Assembly (NCBI GenBank): GCA_963590855.1
Contig: CAVAQT010000013.1
Coordinates: forward strand, 8,744-72,743
Source: Ruminococcus_C sp963590855
Lineage (GTDB): Bacteria > Bacillota > Clostridia > Oscillospirales > Ruminococcaceae
DNA length: 64,000 nt
Direction: 5' to 3'
In this document: positions 18,285-25,434 of the stretch, piece after piece
Numbering within the stretch: position 1 is the first letter of the stretch
Layout of the letters: every line of letters starts with the position of its first letter
Notes under the pieces: model-generated
Told to the model about the DNA's origin: nothing
What the model saw: only the letters and a program-made list of their open reading frames with translations
Database searches by the model: none
Translations under genes and position numbers: made by a program

Positions 18285-19010
18285 ATGTGCGAAGAAGTTA
18301 GAAAATCTGCACCGCCGAAGAATATCGCCGCCGAGCTGATGTCCGCTGTTACATACGCCTATCTGAACCCGACAGAGGATACGGCGGACGCGGACGGACA
18401 CGCGCAGCTTAAATTGCTTGCTGAGGATTTCGGCATGACGCCGATCAAGGTACGGAAAATGCTCATTACGACCGGTGCATATCAGACGGCGACGAGTATA
18501 AAAGTAAATAGCTTATATAACGACGGAAAGAGCATCAGGGAAATACAGGCGGCTACGGGGCTTTCGCCGGCTTCTGTTAACGGTTATCTTCCCTACCGTA
18601 AAACCGTGTATAATCTGGAAGAACCCACGCTTTCGGCAGAGCGCCTGCGGAAATTCAGAAAAAGGCGCAAAGCGGTGATAAAAGTCAAAGAGGTAATGAA
18701 AGGCAACACATTGAAGTCGATTAACGACACCGCGTGGAACGCCCTTGCTGCATTTGAGGGCTACGGCTTTCAAACCGCCAAGGGCTTGAGATACACCTAT
18801 ACCGTGAGGGGCAACGAACTTTTCTTTTCCCGCAAGGAAAAATCGGTGACAAGAGCAAGCGTGGAAATGGCACTCAAAACGGCGATGGCGCTGAAAAAGT
18901 CCGGCGTGGAAATACGCGGACCGAAAATGCTTCGCTGCTTCGGCGCGAGCTATCTTTATCCAATCTTTATCCGTTTTGGAGTTATATGTGGCGGAGTGGC
19001 AAAACTATAA
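18285..19010 (+). CDS. helix-turn-helix protein of unknown role
   Basis: This 241-aa basic protein has two HTH-like stretches: FGMTPIKVRKMLITTGAYQT near residue 50 and IREIQAATGLSPASVNGYLP near residue 90. The second half is basic (KFRKRRKAVIKVK) and then mixed alpha/beta. I do not recognise the family. ATG 18285 is preferred over an upstream in-frame TTG at 18240, which lies within the preceding terminator. The two HTH units suggest DNA binding, perhaps with a sigma- or resolvase-like recognition helix. It has its own terminator and stands alone between the polysaccharide cluster and the regulators downstream. Confidence 0.6.
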   Translation: MCEEVRKSAPPKNIAAELMSAVTYAYLNPTEDTADADGHAQLKLLAEDFGMTPIKVRKMLITTGAYQTATSIKVNSLYNDGKSIREIQAATGLSPASVNGYLPYRKTVYNLEEPTLSAERLRKFRKRRKAVIKVKEVMKGNTLKSINDTAWNALAAFEGYGFQTAKGLRYTYTVRGNELFFSRKEKSVTRASVEMALKTAMALKKSGVEIRGPKMLRCFGASYLYPIFIRFGVICGGVAKL

Positions 19011-19035
19011 ATGTGACAGACGCACGAATGCAAGG

Positions 19036-19066
19036 GGTCGGGCAATGCTGCCCGGCCTTATTTTTT
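19036..19066 (+). terminator. intrinsic terminator
   Basis: A nine-base-pair stem, GGTCGGGCA (19036-19044) with TGCCCGGCC (19049-19057), holds the loop ATGC. It is followed by TTATTTTTT, 26 bases after the HTH gene. Confidence 0.88.
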
Positions 19067-19240
19067 ACCCGTTTACCCGGCGCACTTCGTATAAAATTTA
19101 TCCGTTCCGATGCCGTCATCCTCCGCAAAGGGCAGCCTCTTATCAGCTGTTGGAAACTATGTTAAACATAATTTTTTATGTCATAGCGCAAATTTTCTCA
19201 GCTAAAACTGATGCATCAACTCATAATGTGAATTACGGGA

Positions 19241-19271
19241 TTATTCTAAAAATGAGGTTGCTTGATATAAT
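19241..19271 (+). promoter_or_regulatory. candidate promoter of the XRE regulator gene
   Basis: A perfect -10 box TATAAT at 19266-19271 lies 43 bases before the ATG of the XRE gene. The only -35 candidate is TTATTC at 19241-19246, 19 bases away, so the match is good at -10 and poor at -35. The 250 bases upstream are AT-rich and hold no gene, only the terminator at 19036-19066. Confidence 0.5.
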
Positions 19272-19314
19272 ATTATGTGTAAGAAAATAGAGGATTTTTG
19301 GAGGTGACGGAGCA

Positions 19315-19713
19315 ATGCCAGCAGAGGCAAAAGTCAAGGATTACCCTGCCATTGACTGCACTCTCATCGGAAAGCGCGTGAGAGAAGCAAGAAAAAACAG
19401 CCATATGACGCAGGAGGATCTGGCGGAAAAATGCTCATGCACACCGACGCATATATGCAATTTGGAAAACGGGAAAATCGGCGTATCCCTGGAGCTGCTG
19501 TTTCGGATAAGCAATATTTTTCGGAAGAGCATGGACTATTTTGTGATGGATAGTCCCGGTGCAAATCCGCAGATCAAAATTGATGAGAATATTGCACCGA
19601 AGCTGATACAGTGCGACAAAGATATGCTGACCATTGTTGATCAACTGCTGGATAATCTGATTACATACAAAAAGACCATTGATGAAAAGATCGGACGGAA
19701 CACAAATCAGTGA
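19315..19713 (+). CDS. XRE family transcriptional regulator
   Basis: This 132-aa protein has an N-terminal Cro/CI-type HTH at residues about 17-72, with KNSHMTQEDLAEKCSCTPTHI as the HTH core and LENGKIGVSLELLFRISNIF after it. The C-terminal 50 residues are helical and may dimerise. TTGGAGGTGA precedes the ATG. A hairpin with a T tract separates it from the SARP-like gene, so a share of transcripts may read through. It could control itself, the SARP-like gene or the polysaccharide cluster; none is demonstrable here. Confidence 0.88.
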   Translation: MPAEAKVKDYPAIDCTLIGKRVREARKNSHMTQEDLAEKCSCTPTHICNLENGKIGVSLELLFRISNIFRKSMDYFVMDSPGANPQIKIDENIAPKLIQCDKDMLTIVDQLLDNLITYKKTIDEKIGRNTNQ

Positions 19714-19749
19714 AGCGATATGGCGAGTTCCGTCACGAAATACTTACCA

Positions 19750-19798
19750 CGCAGGAGGATCAGACATAATGCCTGACTTTCCTGCGCGCTTTTTATTT
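19750..19798 (+). terminator. terminator or attenuator between the two regulators
   Basis: CGCAGGA (19750-19756) pairs with TCCTGCG (19780-19786), and inside it TCAG (19760-19763) pairs with CTGA (19773-19776). A CTTTTTATTT run follows. It lies 21 bases before the ATG of the SARP-like gene. Confidence 0.75.
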
Positions 19799-19818
19799 GA
19801 AAAGGAGAGCTGACCGCT

Positions 19819-21165
19819 ATGAATATTTTGAATAAGCTCAGAAGGCTGATCGGACAGACAAACAATGAGGATGTGTCAAGCGAGAGTGCGGCATATGCAG
19901 AGGCATTTCAAAAGAGCCTTATTGATCTCGCAAACGAGGTATACGGCATTTCAAATCCGTTTGAAATCGCGCAAAAGGCACTGCGCTCGGCGTGTGCGTT
20001 TTATGACGCAGACTGGTGCGGCGTTTTCGATGCGGATACCATGCTTAATTTTTGGGCACTTTTCTGGTGGTATAACCGTGCGACGGACGGCATGACGCAG
20101 ACCAAAATGGAGGATGACAGCGTTGCGGGTGAATTTGCCCGTTTCCGCAGGGCGATAGAAACCAATTCACCGTACTATGTCAGCGATATTGAAAGCCTGA
20201 AATCGGAAAACCTTGATGAATACGAATTCCTCCGCTCTCAGGATGTGCGGTCGTTCATGTGCGTACCGTATAACCGGCGCGAACAGGGGATCATGTTTCT
20301 GCGCAATCCCGGACGCTTCTGCGATCAGCCTGATTTCCTGCGCGTCATCGCCAACATCCTTATTCAAGAGGTCAATGTGCAGAAGCATCTGGAGAGAATG
20401 AAAATCAATGCTGCCGCCGCGAATATCAAGGATGACGCGGATGTTGTGGTCAATTTGTTCGGCGGTCTTGAAATCATTACCGCACAGGGAAAGCTCAGCG
20501 AAGCCGAGATGAAGTCTCCGCTTTGCAGTAAGATTTTCGTGCTGCTTATGCTGAACCGTCATCGCGGTATGTCGTCCAAGGAGCTTTCGGAGCTTATCTG
20601 GTCGGACAAGGAATACGATAATCCGACGCGCAATCTGCGCTCCACCCTGTACAGACTGCGCAATATATTCGGGCTGCTGTCGGAAAACGCCCTGATTGTT
20701 ACGACAAAGACCGGGTATCGCGTGAATCCGGAATTGAAAATCCATACGGATTACGAGCACTTTGAAAAGCTTTGCTCCAATATCCATGCACATATGGGAA
20801 AAGCCGAACGGATCGAAGCTCTGAAGGATGCGGTTGATCTTTACCGCGGGAAGCTCTTTCCGAGTGCGGACGGCGACCATTGGCACATTCCGCACAGCTC
20901 CAAGTATCACATTCTGTATTTGGAAACGCTGGACAAGCTCATGGAGCTGCTGCATGAAGCAAAGGACTATAAAGCGCTTCATAAGTATTCCATGGAGGCG
21001 ATTACCATTGAGCCGAACAGCCCCGGCATTATCTGCTGGCTGATTGTCGCTTTGCGGAAGCGCGGGGCTTCGGATATGGCAAACAAGCATATGGAATCGG
21101 CAAAAGCTCGTCTGCTTTCCGAAGAATACCGCGACCTTGAATTTCGCCTGCAGGCGGTGAAATAA
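19819..21165 (+). CDS. SARP/AfsR-like activator with GAF-type sensor domain
   Basis: This 448-aa protein has three parts. Residues about 30-195 look like a GAF-type sensor (CAFYDADWCGVFDAD near 57, RSFMCVPYNRREQGIMFLRN near 147). Residues about 210-300 form an OmpR-like winged helix (LFGGLEIITAQGKL, then SKELSELIWSD and RNLRSTLYRLRNIFG). Residues about 310-445 form a tetratricopeptide-like BTAD (EALKDAVDLYRGKLF, then YKALHKYSMEAITIEP). This resembles SARP/AfsR activators that recruit RNA polymerase, here with an added sensory input. AAAGGAGAG precedes the ATG. Targets are unknown; the neighbouring polysaccharide operon is a reasonable candidate. Confidence 0.8.
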   Translation: MNILNKLRRLIGQTNNEDVSSESAAYAEAFQKSLIDLANEVYGISNPFEIAQKALRSACAFYDADWCGVFDADTMLNFWALFWWYNRATDGMTQTKMEDDSVAGEFARFRRAIETNSPYYVSDIESLKSENLDEYEFLRSQDVRSFMCVPYNRREQGIMFLRNPGRFCDQPDFLRVIANILIQEVNVQKHLERMKINAAAANIKDDADVVVNLFGGLEIITAQGKLSEAEMKSPLCSKIFVLLMLNRHRGMSSKELSELIWSDKEYDNPTRNLRSTLYRLRNIFGLLSENALIVTTKTGYRVNPELKIHTDYEHFEKLCSNIHAHMGKAERIEALKDAVDLYRGKLFPSADGDHWHIPHSSKYHILYLETLDKLMELLHEAKDYKALHKYSMEAITIEPNSPGIICWLIVALRKRGASDMANKHMESAKARLLSEEYRDLEFRLQAVK

Positions 21166-21258
21166 TACGTTTTTAGCCTCTCATTTGACACCGGTGTGAC
21201 AAAACCTGTGCAATAAACAGAAAATAATCTCTGCCTGACAGCACAAATAACCTTATAT

Positions 21259-21325
21259 AACACCTTTGCAACGTATAATTGTATTCACATAACCGTGATA
21301 CTGCGCTGCAAAGGTGTTTTTTTCG
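21259..21325. terminator. terminator-like inverted repeat with a -10 box in its loop
   Basis: AACACCTTTGCA (21259-21270) is perfectly complementary to TGCAAAGGTGTT (21307-21318), followed by five more T. The 36-base loop contains TATAAT (21274-21279). As a terminator the loop is long. The same sequence could expose or hide a promoter for the 77-aa gene downstream. A perfect palindrome ACACCGGTGT (21188-21197) further upstream overlaps a TTGACA and may be an operator. Confidence 0.55.
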
Positions 21326-21354
21326 GCGTCAGTACAGGAAGGGAGGGAAAGCAC

Positions 21355-21588
21355 ATGGAGGATCAGCGTCAAGGGGTAGAGGTGAGAAACAAGGACAAAC
21401 GGCTGCTGTTTGTGGCAGAGCCGATTCACGGGGATATTATCCTTATCCTGAAATCTGCCGGAAAGGAAATCAGAATTCTATATACGGATATACCGAAGCT
21501 TGTATCTGCGGCTGTCAAACGAAAAAAGCGTTTGGAAAACCAGACGGAGAGAATGACCGACAGGGTACATTCTCCCAAAGAGCCGTGA
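21355..21588 (+). CDS. small protein of unknown function
   Basis: This 77-aa protein starts at ATG 21355 behind GGAAGGGAGGG. Its core alternates hydrophobic and charged residues (KRLLFVAEPIHGDIILILKS, then IRILYTDIPKLVSAAVKRKK), suggesting a small alpha/beta fold with a basic C-terminus. No membrane segment or signal peptide is visible. It is bounded by an inverted repeat upstream and a long terminator downstream, so it is a single-gene unit. I do not recognise it. Confidence 0.55.
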   Translation: MEDQRQGVEVRNKDKRLLFVAEPIHGDIILILKSAGKEIRILYTDIPKLVSAAVKRKKRLENQTERMTDRVHSPKEP

Positions 21589-21631
21589 TGACAAAAGCCA
21601 TCTGCCGATGAGCAATACCGACAGCGCGTAG

Positions 21632-21691
21632 TGCCGTGGCGGATATGATAAACGCAAAAATGCGTTTGTTGTATCTGCCACGGCATTTTTT
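21632..21691 (+). terminator. strong intrinsic terminator
   Basis: TGCCGTGGC plus GGATA (21632-21645) pairs with TATCTGCCACGGCA (21672-21685) with minor irregularity. The inner stem AACGCA/TGCGTT extends it, and TTTTTT follows. It separates the 77-aa gene from the conjugative element. Confidence 0.9.
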
Positions 21692-21811
21692 ATTACAAAA
21701 AAATCAATTCTCCGAGTTGCAATAGGAGCAAAGGATACATAGGACGGCGGCAATCCCAAAAGAATTGTGCGCATCCCCCTGGGAATCCCCTGCTTTATTG
21801 CGGCTTTTTTC

Positions 21812-21847
21812 AGCCTGTGGGTACTCCCGTAGGCTGTTTCTTTTTTT
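21812..21847 (+). terminator. attenuator-like hairpin before the first sigma-like gene
   Basis: AGCCTGTGGG (21812-21821) pairs with CCCGTAGGCT (21826-21835) around TACT, followed by GTTTCTTTTTTT. It lies 58 bases before the ATG at 21906, so it would stop transcription ahead of the element's first gene unless read-through occurs. The surrounding 210 bases hold no other gene. Confidence 0.75.
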
Positions 21848-21905
21848 GAAACGGCGGACGCCTTTGCTCCCTGCGATTGGAGAGCCAATCGAAAGGAGCA
21901 GGACA

Positions 21906-22504
21906 ATGACGCTTAAAGAGCTGCAAAGCAGGATTGAAAGAACAAAAGAAAAGAAGCTGCCGACTGCCGCCAAGCTGCGGTCGGGGGTTTCCGCGCTTGT
22001 GGTCAGCCGTACCTTTAATGGCGGCGCACAGCTTTCCGTTTATGAGAACGGATTTGCGCTTTATCAGAGCTTCGGAAAAGCACGGTGTTCCGCGTGGACG
22101 CCTGCGGCGGATACACCTATTTCGGAAGAACGGCAAGGAGCGAGCTTGACGAGAATTTCTTCCGGGACGCCGAGTGGTGGGTGCGGCTGATGATGGAGGG
22201 CGAGGACAGACTGACGCATAATCAGACCGCGCTTGCCGAACGGCACGAATGCCTTTATGAAGCAAGCCCGGACGCGGCTTCGGACGCAGAGGATTTTCTG
22301 AACAATATCATTCTGCGCGAAACGCTTGAAGCCGCCTTTTCGCTGATGACGGAAAGACAGCGGGAAATCGTGGTCATGTATTACATGGACGGAATGGGCG
22401 TGAAGGAAATCGCCGCAATTTACGGCATTACCCATCAGGCGGTTTCGGTAACGCTCTCGGATGTGAAAAAGAAATTCCGAAAAAATCAAAATAAATTTCT
22501 TTGA
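21906..22504 (+). pseudogene. sigma-70 region-4-like regulator, frameshifted
   Basis: The first frame, from ATG 21906 behind GAAAGGAGC, reads MTLKELQSRIERTKEKKLPT through ENGFALYQSFGKA. A second frame continues with VFRVDACGGYTYFG and ends with RETLEAAFSLMTERQREIVV, MDGMGVKEIAAIYGITHQAV and a basic tail, a sigma-70 region 4 HTH. The span is 599 bases. Adding one C at 22080-22082 gives GKATVFRVD and a 199-aa protein, so a one-base deletion is the simplest account. Such proteins regulate transfer genes in this element family. A short form starting in the second frame is conceivable but has no good start. Confidence 0.82.
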
Positions 22505-22505
22505 C

Positions 22506-22543
22506 TGCCTTGCAAAAACGCTTTCTGCGGTGGGTTAGGCGAA
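22506..22543 (+). repeat. leader motif, copy 1 (second copy at 54728)
   Basis: TGCCTTGCAAAAACGC followed by TTTCTGCGGTGGGTTAGGCGAA is a near copy of 54728-54765. Both lie a few tens of bases before the ATG of a short gene of the element and follow an AT-rich stretch. Here a small CGC/GCG hairpin can form. It may be a protein-binding or RNA regulatory site shared by the two genes. Confidence 0.65.
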
Positions 22544-22588
22544 GGACGACGCAAGAAGTCCTATCTTAACCAATCGGAGGAAACAGGT

Positions 22589-23032
22589 ATGTCGGGAAAA
22601 ACCCCAAAAGAAAGAGAACGCTATTTTATTCGCCTTGGTATGGGCGAGGTCTGCGAGGTCGAGCGCGAAGTCTATCTCTGCTATTACGCAGGAGAAAGGC
22701 AGGAGCGGTATCAGGCGGAACGGGATCGCAAGCACGGCCTTCTGAGTATTGAGGCAATGGCGGAAACCATGTTTGAGGACGGCGAGTGCGGATTTGATTT
22801 TCTGCCGTCGGGCGAGGAAAGCGTTCCCAATCAGGTCGTGCGCAAAATGCTCGCCGAAAAGCTCTATGCCACGCTGGACAAACTGTCCGAAACGGATCGC
22901 CGCCTGATCACAGCCCTGTTCTTTGACGGCATCAGCCTGAGAGGATATGCGCGGAGAATGGGCGTTACGCACAGAGCGGTGCAGAAGCGGCGCGACAGCA
23001 TCCTTTCAAAGCTAAGAAAGCTGATGGAGTGA
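22589..23032 (+). CDS. sigma-70 region-4-like regulator of the conjugative element
   Basis: This 147-aa protein ends in a clear region-4 HTH: LYATLDKLSETDRRLITALF, then FDGISLRGYARRMGVTHRAV and KRRDSILSKLRKLME. The N-terminal half (RYFIRLGMGEVCEVEREVYL) resembles small sigma-like proteins found with RepA in clostridial elements. GGAGG precedes the ATG. It lies just downstream of a broken relative, so it may be the only working member of the pair. Its targets are probably element promoters. Confidence 0.85.
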   Translation: MSGKTPKERERYFIRLGMGEVCEVEREVYLCYYAGERQERYQAERDRKHGLLSIEAMAETMFEDGECGFDFLPSGEESVPNQVVRKMLAEKLYATLDKLSETDRRLITALFFDGISLRGYARRMGVTHRAVQKRRDSILSKLRKLME

Positions 23033-23131
23033 AAAAATCATTTTCCGGTAGCCGCTGATCGCTTGAAAACGGCTTGGTAGTAGCGGAGGAAATGCGAGAG
23101 CGTTGCCGACGCAAACTGTTCCTTGACAATT

Positions 23132-23410
23132 GAATATACGGTACTCAAATACGAAACAGCTACGCCGAGCGAGTCGGAGGTATGCCGCCATGACCTTTTC
23201 TTTTGGATTTTCCATTACAGATCAGTGAGCGCACAGCAGAGCGAAAGCGATAACCGAAACAGTCCAAGCGTTGGTCACGGACTGATCGCCAAGACGGTAG
23301 CTGGGTTAAAGATACTTCCGTACCGAAAGGGCGGCTCGGTGAGAACCACGGAGAGCTGAGATGCTATGATGCCGTAAGACCTGCGGCAGTTTGAGTACTC
23401 CCATATATTC
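23132..23410 (+). ncRNA. candidate structured RNA between the regulator and replication genes
   Basis: Bases 23132-23138 pair with 23404-23410 and 23141-23149 pair with 23390-23398, giving a 16-base-pair closing helix with one internal loop. Inside, GCGAT (23247-23251) plus CAGTCC (23260-23265) pair with GGACTG (23279-23284) plus ATCGC (23285-23289), and GCCG (23371-23374) pairs with CGGC (23384-23387). A TTGACA box at 23123-23128 lies just upstream but its -10 is weak. No convincing gene lies in the 546 bases from 23033 to 23578, yet the paired bases look constrained. I cannot name the RNA class, and the strand is inferred. Confidence 0.5.
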
Positions 23411-23468
23411 GGGGGCGAGAGAATACGAATATGAACTTATGTGAAAAATAAAGGCGAAAGCCTTATTT

Positions 23469-23539
23469 CATAACAGCAAATACCATGTGGTGGAGCAAAA
23501 ACGGTTGTGATTGTTCCACCATATTCATGTGCTGTTATG
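23469..23539. other. extended inverted repeat (hairpin/cruciform)
   Basis: CATAACAGCA (23469-23478) is perfectly complementary to TGCTGTTATG (23530-23539). An inner stem TGGTGGAGCAA (23488-23498) pairs with TTGTTCCACCA (23511-23521), leaving a 12-base loop. It lies 40 bases before the small membrane protein gene that opens the replication operon. Another short GGC-GAAA-GCC hairpin precedes it at about 23451-23460. It has no T tract, so a replication origin, operator or RNA leader is more likely than a terminator. Confidence 0.55.
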
Positions 23540-23578
23540 CGTGACGGTACAAAGCAAAAGATGCAAAGGAGGAGCGAG

Positions 23579-23719
23579 ATGAAGATATTGATCATTGCAG
23601 TCGTAATAGCTGTCATACTGTCAAATGCTTTTCTGTTTCTGTGCCTGCTTCGGGTAAGCTCTGCGGAAAGCAGAAGAGAGGAAAAGGAAGCCGACGCGAG
23701 AAACCGGAGGGAAGGTTAG
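23579..23719 (+). CDS. small single-pass membrane protein
   Basis: This 46-aa protein consists of one membrane helix (residues 3-25, ILIIAVVIAVILSNAFLFLC) followed by a highly charged tail (SRREEKEADARNRREG). AAAGGAGGAGCGAG precedes ATG 23579, one of the best ribosome binding sites in the region, which supports it as a real gene despite its size. It ends two bases before the next ATG. Its function is unknown; its position before the replication initiator suggests an accessory role in the element. Confidence 0.6.
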   Translation: MKILIIAVVIAVILSNAFLFLCLLRVSSAESRREEKEADARNRREG

Positions 23720-23720
23720 A

Positions 23721-23972
23721 ATGAAAAACAGAAAAATTTCCGAGGAGCTTGTAAAGCCGTTCTGCCTGCAAATGCCGAAAGAAGCAGTCGGGGCAAGGAA
23801 ATGCGGCAGGGAGTGCTGCCGAAGCTGCCGGAGCTGCGTGTATCACAGACCGAATCGGAGCGACCGTCTCTGCGTATTCCGTGAGTGCCCGTTTCTTCCG
23901 GGGCTTTCCACCTCTACATATTCCAAAAGAACGGAGAACCGCAAACGGGATCGCAGACGGAAGCCCAGGTAA
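23721..23972 (+). CDS. small cysteine-rich protein, possible zinc binder
   Basis: This 83-aa protein has eight cysteines between residues 14 and 56, mostly in the block CGRECCRSCRSCVYHRPNR and the following LCVFRECPFLPG, then a very basic tail (ENRKRDRRRKPR). The Cys spacing suggests a zinc-binding fold. GGAGGGAAGG precedes the ATG. Its 3' end overlaps the start assigned to RepA in another frame by 88 bases, which is unusual and makes one of the two boundaries doubtful. I do not recognise the exact family. Confidence 0.6.
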   Translation: MKNRKISEELVKPFCLQMPKEAVGARKCGRECCRSCRSCVYHRPNRSDRLCVFRECPFLPGLSTSTYSKRTENRKRDRRRKPR

Positions 23973-24895
23973 AGCCCAGGACTGCGCATCTGCCCTGCGG
24001 CTCCGACAGCGGGATTTTCCCGTTCCATTACGAAAACGAAGCCGAACAATACACTTTCTATCGGATTCCGAAGCCGCTGTTTGACGACCCGTATTTCAGG
24101 GAGTTAAGCACGGACGCCAAGGTTCTCTACGGACTGATGCTTGACCGCATGAGCCTGTCGCTAAAGAATGGTTGGCTTGACGATGACGGGAGAGTGTTTA
24201 TTTATTTTACGGCAGAAACCGTTATGGAAATGCTCGGATGTGCCAACGGGAAATGCGCAAGGCTTTTGCAGGAGCTGGATACTCAAAACGGCATCGGACT
24301 TATTACAAGGATAAAGCAGGGGCTTGGAAAGCCGGATGTAATTTATGTGCATAAGTGTATCCCTGAGATGCGAAAATCGAATGTCCAGAGATGCGAAAAT
24401 CGCATCTCCGGAAGTGCGAAAATCGCACCTGCGGACATGCGAAAATCGCACACGAATAATACTAATCTGAATAATACTGATTTTATCTATAACAATCCTA
24501 TCTTTTCAGAAGGAGCTGATGCGACGCGGCGGATGGCAGAGCGTGAGAGCTACCGTCAGATGGTGCTTGAAAACATCGACTACGACACGCTGATTCAAGA
24601 GCCGAAGCTGGATCGCAGTCAGCTTGATGAAATTGTGGATCTGATGGTGGATACGATCTGTTCCTCACAGGAATATATCGTAATCGGCGGGGACAGAAAG
24701 CCCGCAAGCGTCGTGAAAAGTCAGTTTTGTAAGCTGGATTCAAGCCACATCCAATTCGTAATGGACAGTATGCACGAAAATACAAGCCGTGTACGCAACA
24801 TCAGGAAATATCTGTTGTCGGTCTTGTATAACGCTTCCATGACAATCGACAGCTATTATTCTGCCCGTGTAAACCATGACCTCTACGGCAGGTAG
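23885..24895 (+). CDS. replication initiator protein A (RepA_N family)
   Basis: This protein of up to 336 aa carries the RepA N-terminal winged-helix domain: EAEQYTFYRIPKPLFDDPYF near residue 50, then LSTDAKVLYGLMLDRMSLSL and GRVFIYFTAETVMEMLGCAN. The C-terminal part (residues about 210-335) matches the helical domain usual in element-borne initiators. It would start replication of the excised circle. The start is uncertain: GTG 23885 lacks a good ribosome binding site and the family domain begins only near residue 48, with no ATG in between. The direct repeats GCGAAAATCGCA near 24370-24440 fall inside the gene. Confidence 0.85.
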   Translation: MPVSSGAFHLYIFQKNGEPQTGSQTEAQVKPRTAHLPCGSDSGIFPFHYENEAEQYTFYRIPKPLFDDPYFRELSTDAKVLYGLMLDRMSLSLKNGWLDDDGRVFIYFTAETVMEMLGCANGKCARLLQELDTQNGIGLITRIKQGLGKPDVIYVHKCIPEMRKSNVQRCENRISGSAKIAPADMRKSHTNNTNLNNTDFIYNNPIFSEGADATRRMAERESYRQMVLENIDYDTLIQEPKLDRSQLDEIVDLMVDTICSSQEYIVIGGDRKPASVVKSQFCKLDSSHIQFVMDSMHENTSRVRNIRKYLLSVLYNASMTIDSYYSARVNHDLYGR

Positions 24896-24924
24896 AGGCG
24901 CGCAGATCTGAAGGGAGTGATGTA

Positions 24925-25434
24925 ATGCAGGATGAAGTGAATGAAAAAGTGGTAGCCTTGTCAGTCAAGGCGGCAAAAATGACCGCAGGCGTTCTGAAAG
25001 CCGCTATGGTGAAATTCCTCGCCGAGCTGGAAAAATCCACGCAGAAAAAAGGGCGACAGAAGGCGGTCAAAAAGAGCGAGCCTGCCCACGGCAAGCAGAA
25101 GATGAAAGACCTTATGAAGCAGAATTCTCAGCTGACCAATATCGAGATAACGGACGGCAATATCAAGTCCTTTGAGAGAGTCGCCCGTAAATATTCGATT
25201 GATTTCAGCTTGAAGAAGGACGCGCATGAGCAGCCGCCAAGGTACATCGTCTTTTTCAAGGCGAAGGACGTGGACGTGATGACTGCCGCGTTTAAGGAGT
25301 TTGCCGCAAACGAATTAAAAAAAACGAAAAAGCCGTCCTTAAGAAAACGACTGGCAAAGGCAGTGGATAAGTCGAAGAAGCTGCACCGTCAGAAGGAGAA
25401 GCAAAAGACGAAGGACAGGGGGCAGGTCATATGA
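24925..25434 (+). CDS. pcfB: PcfB family conjugation protein (DUF3801)
   Basis: This 169-aa protein has the PcfB layout: an N-terminal helical start (QDEVNEKVVALSVKAAKMTA), a central alpha/beta domain (NIEITDGNIKSFERVARKYS, then RYIVFFKAKDVDVMTAAFKE) and a lysine-rich tail. PcfB-type proteins work with the VirD4 coupling protein during DNA transfer. GAAGGGAGTGATGTA precedes the ATG. The stop overlaps the start of virD4 (ATGA), consistent with joint function. Confidence 0.85.
   Translation: MQDEVNEKVVALSVKAAKMTAGVLKAAMVKFLAELEKSTQKKGRQKAVKKSEPAHGKQKMKDLMKQNSQLTNIEITDGNIKSFERVARKYSIDFSLKKDAHEQPPRYIVFFKAKDVDVMTAAFKEFAANELKKTKKPSLRKRLAKAVDKSKKLHRQKEKQKTKDRGQVI

Noticed and set aside
20167..21090. 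Minus-strand open frame of 307 codons opposite the SARP-like gene
   Set aside because: The plus strand has recognised winged-helix and BTAD domains; the antisense protein has none and no start signal.
18285..21588. Including the regulators in the conjugative element
   Set aside because: They precede two strong terminators and are not part of the usual gene order of this element family; the left end remains uncertain.
23123..23359. Open frame of 78 codons within the non-coding stretch before RepA
   Set aside because: It lies inside the paired structure, has no ribosome binding site, and its product shows no domain.
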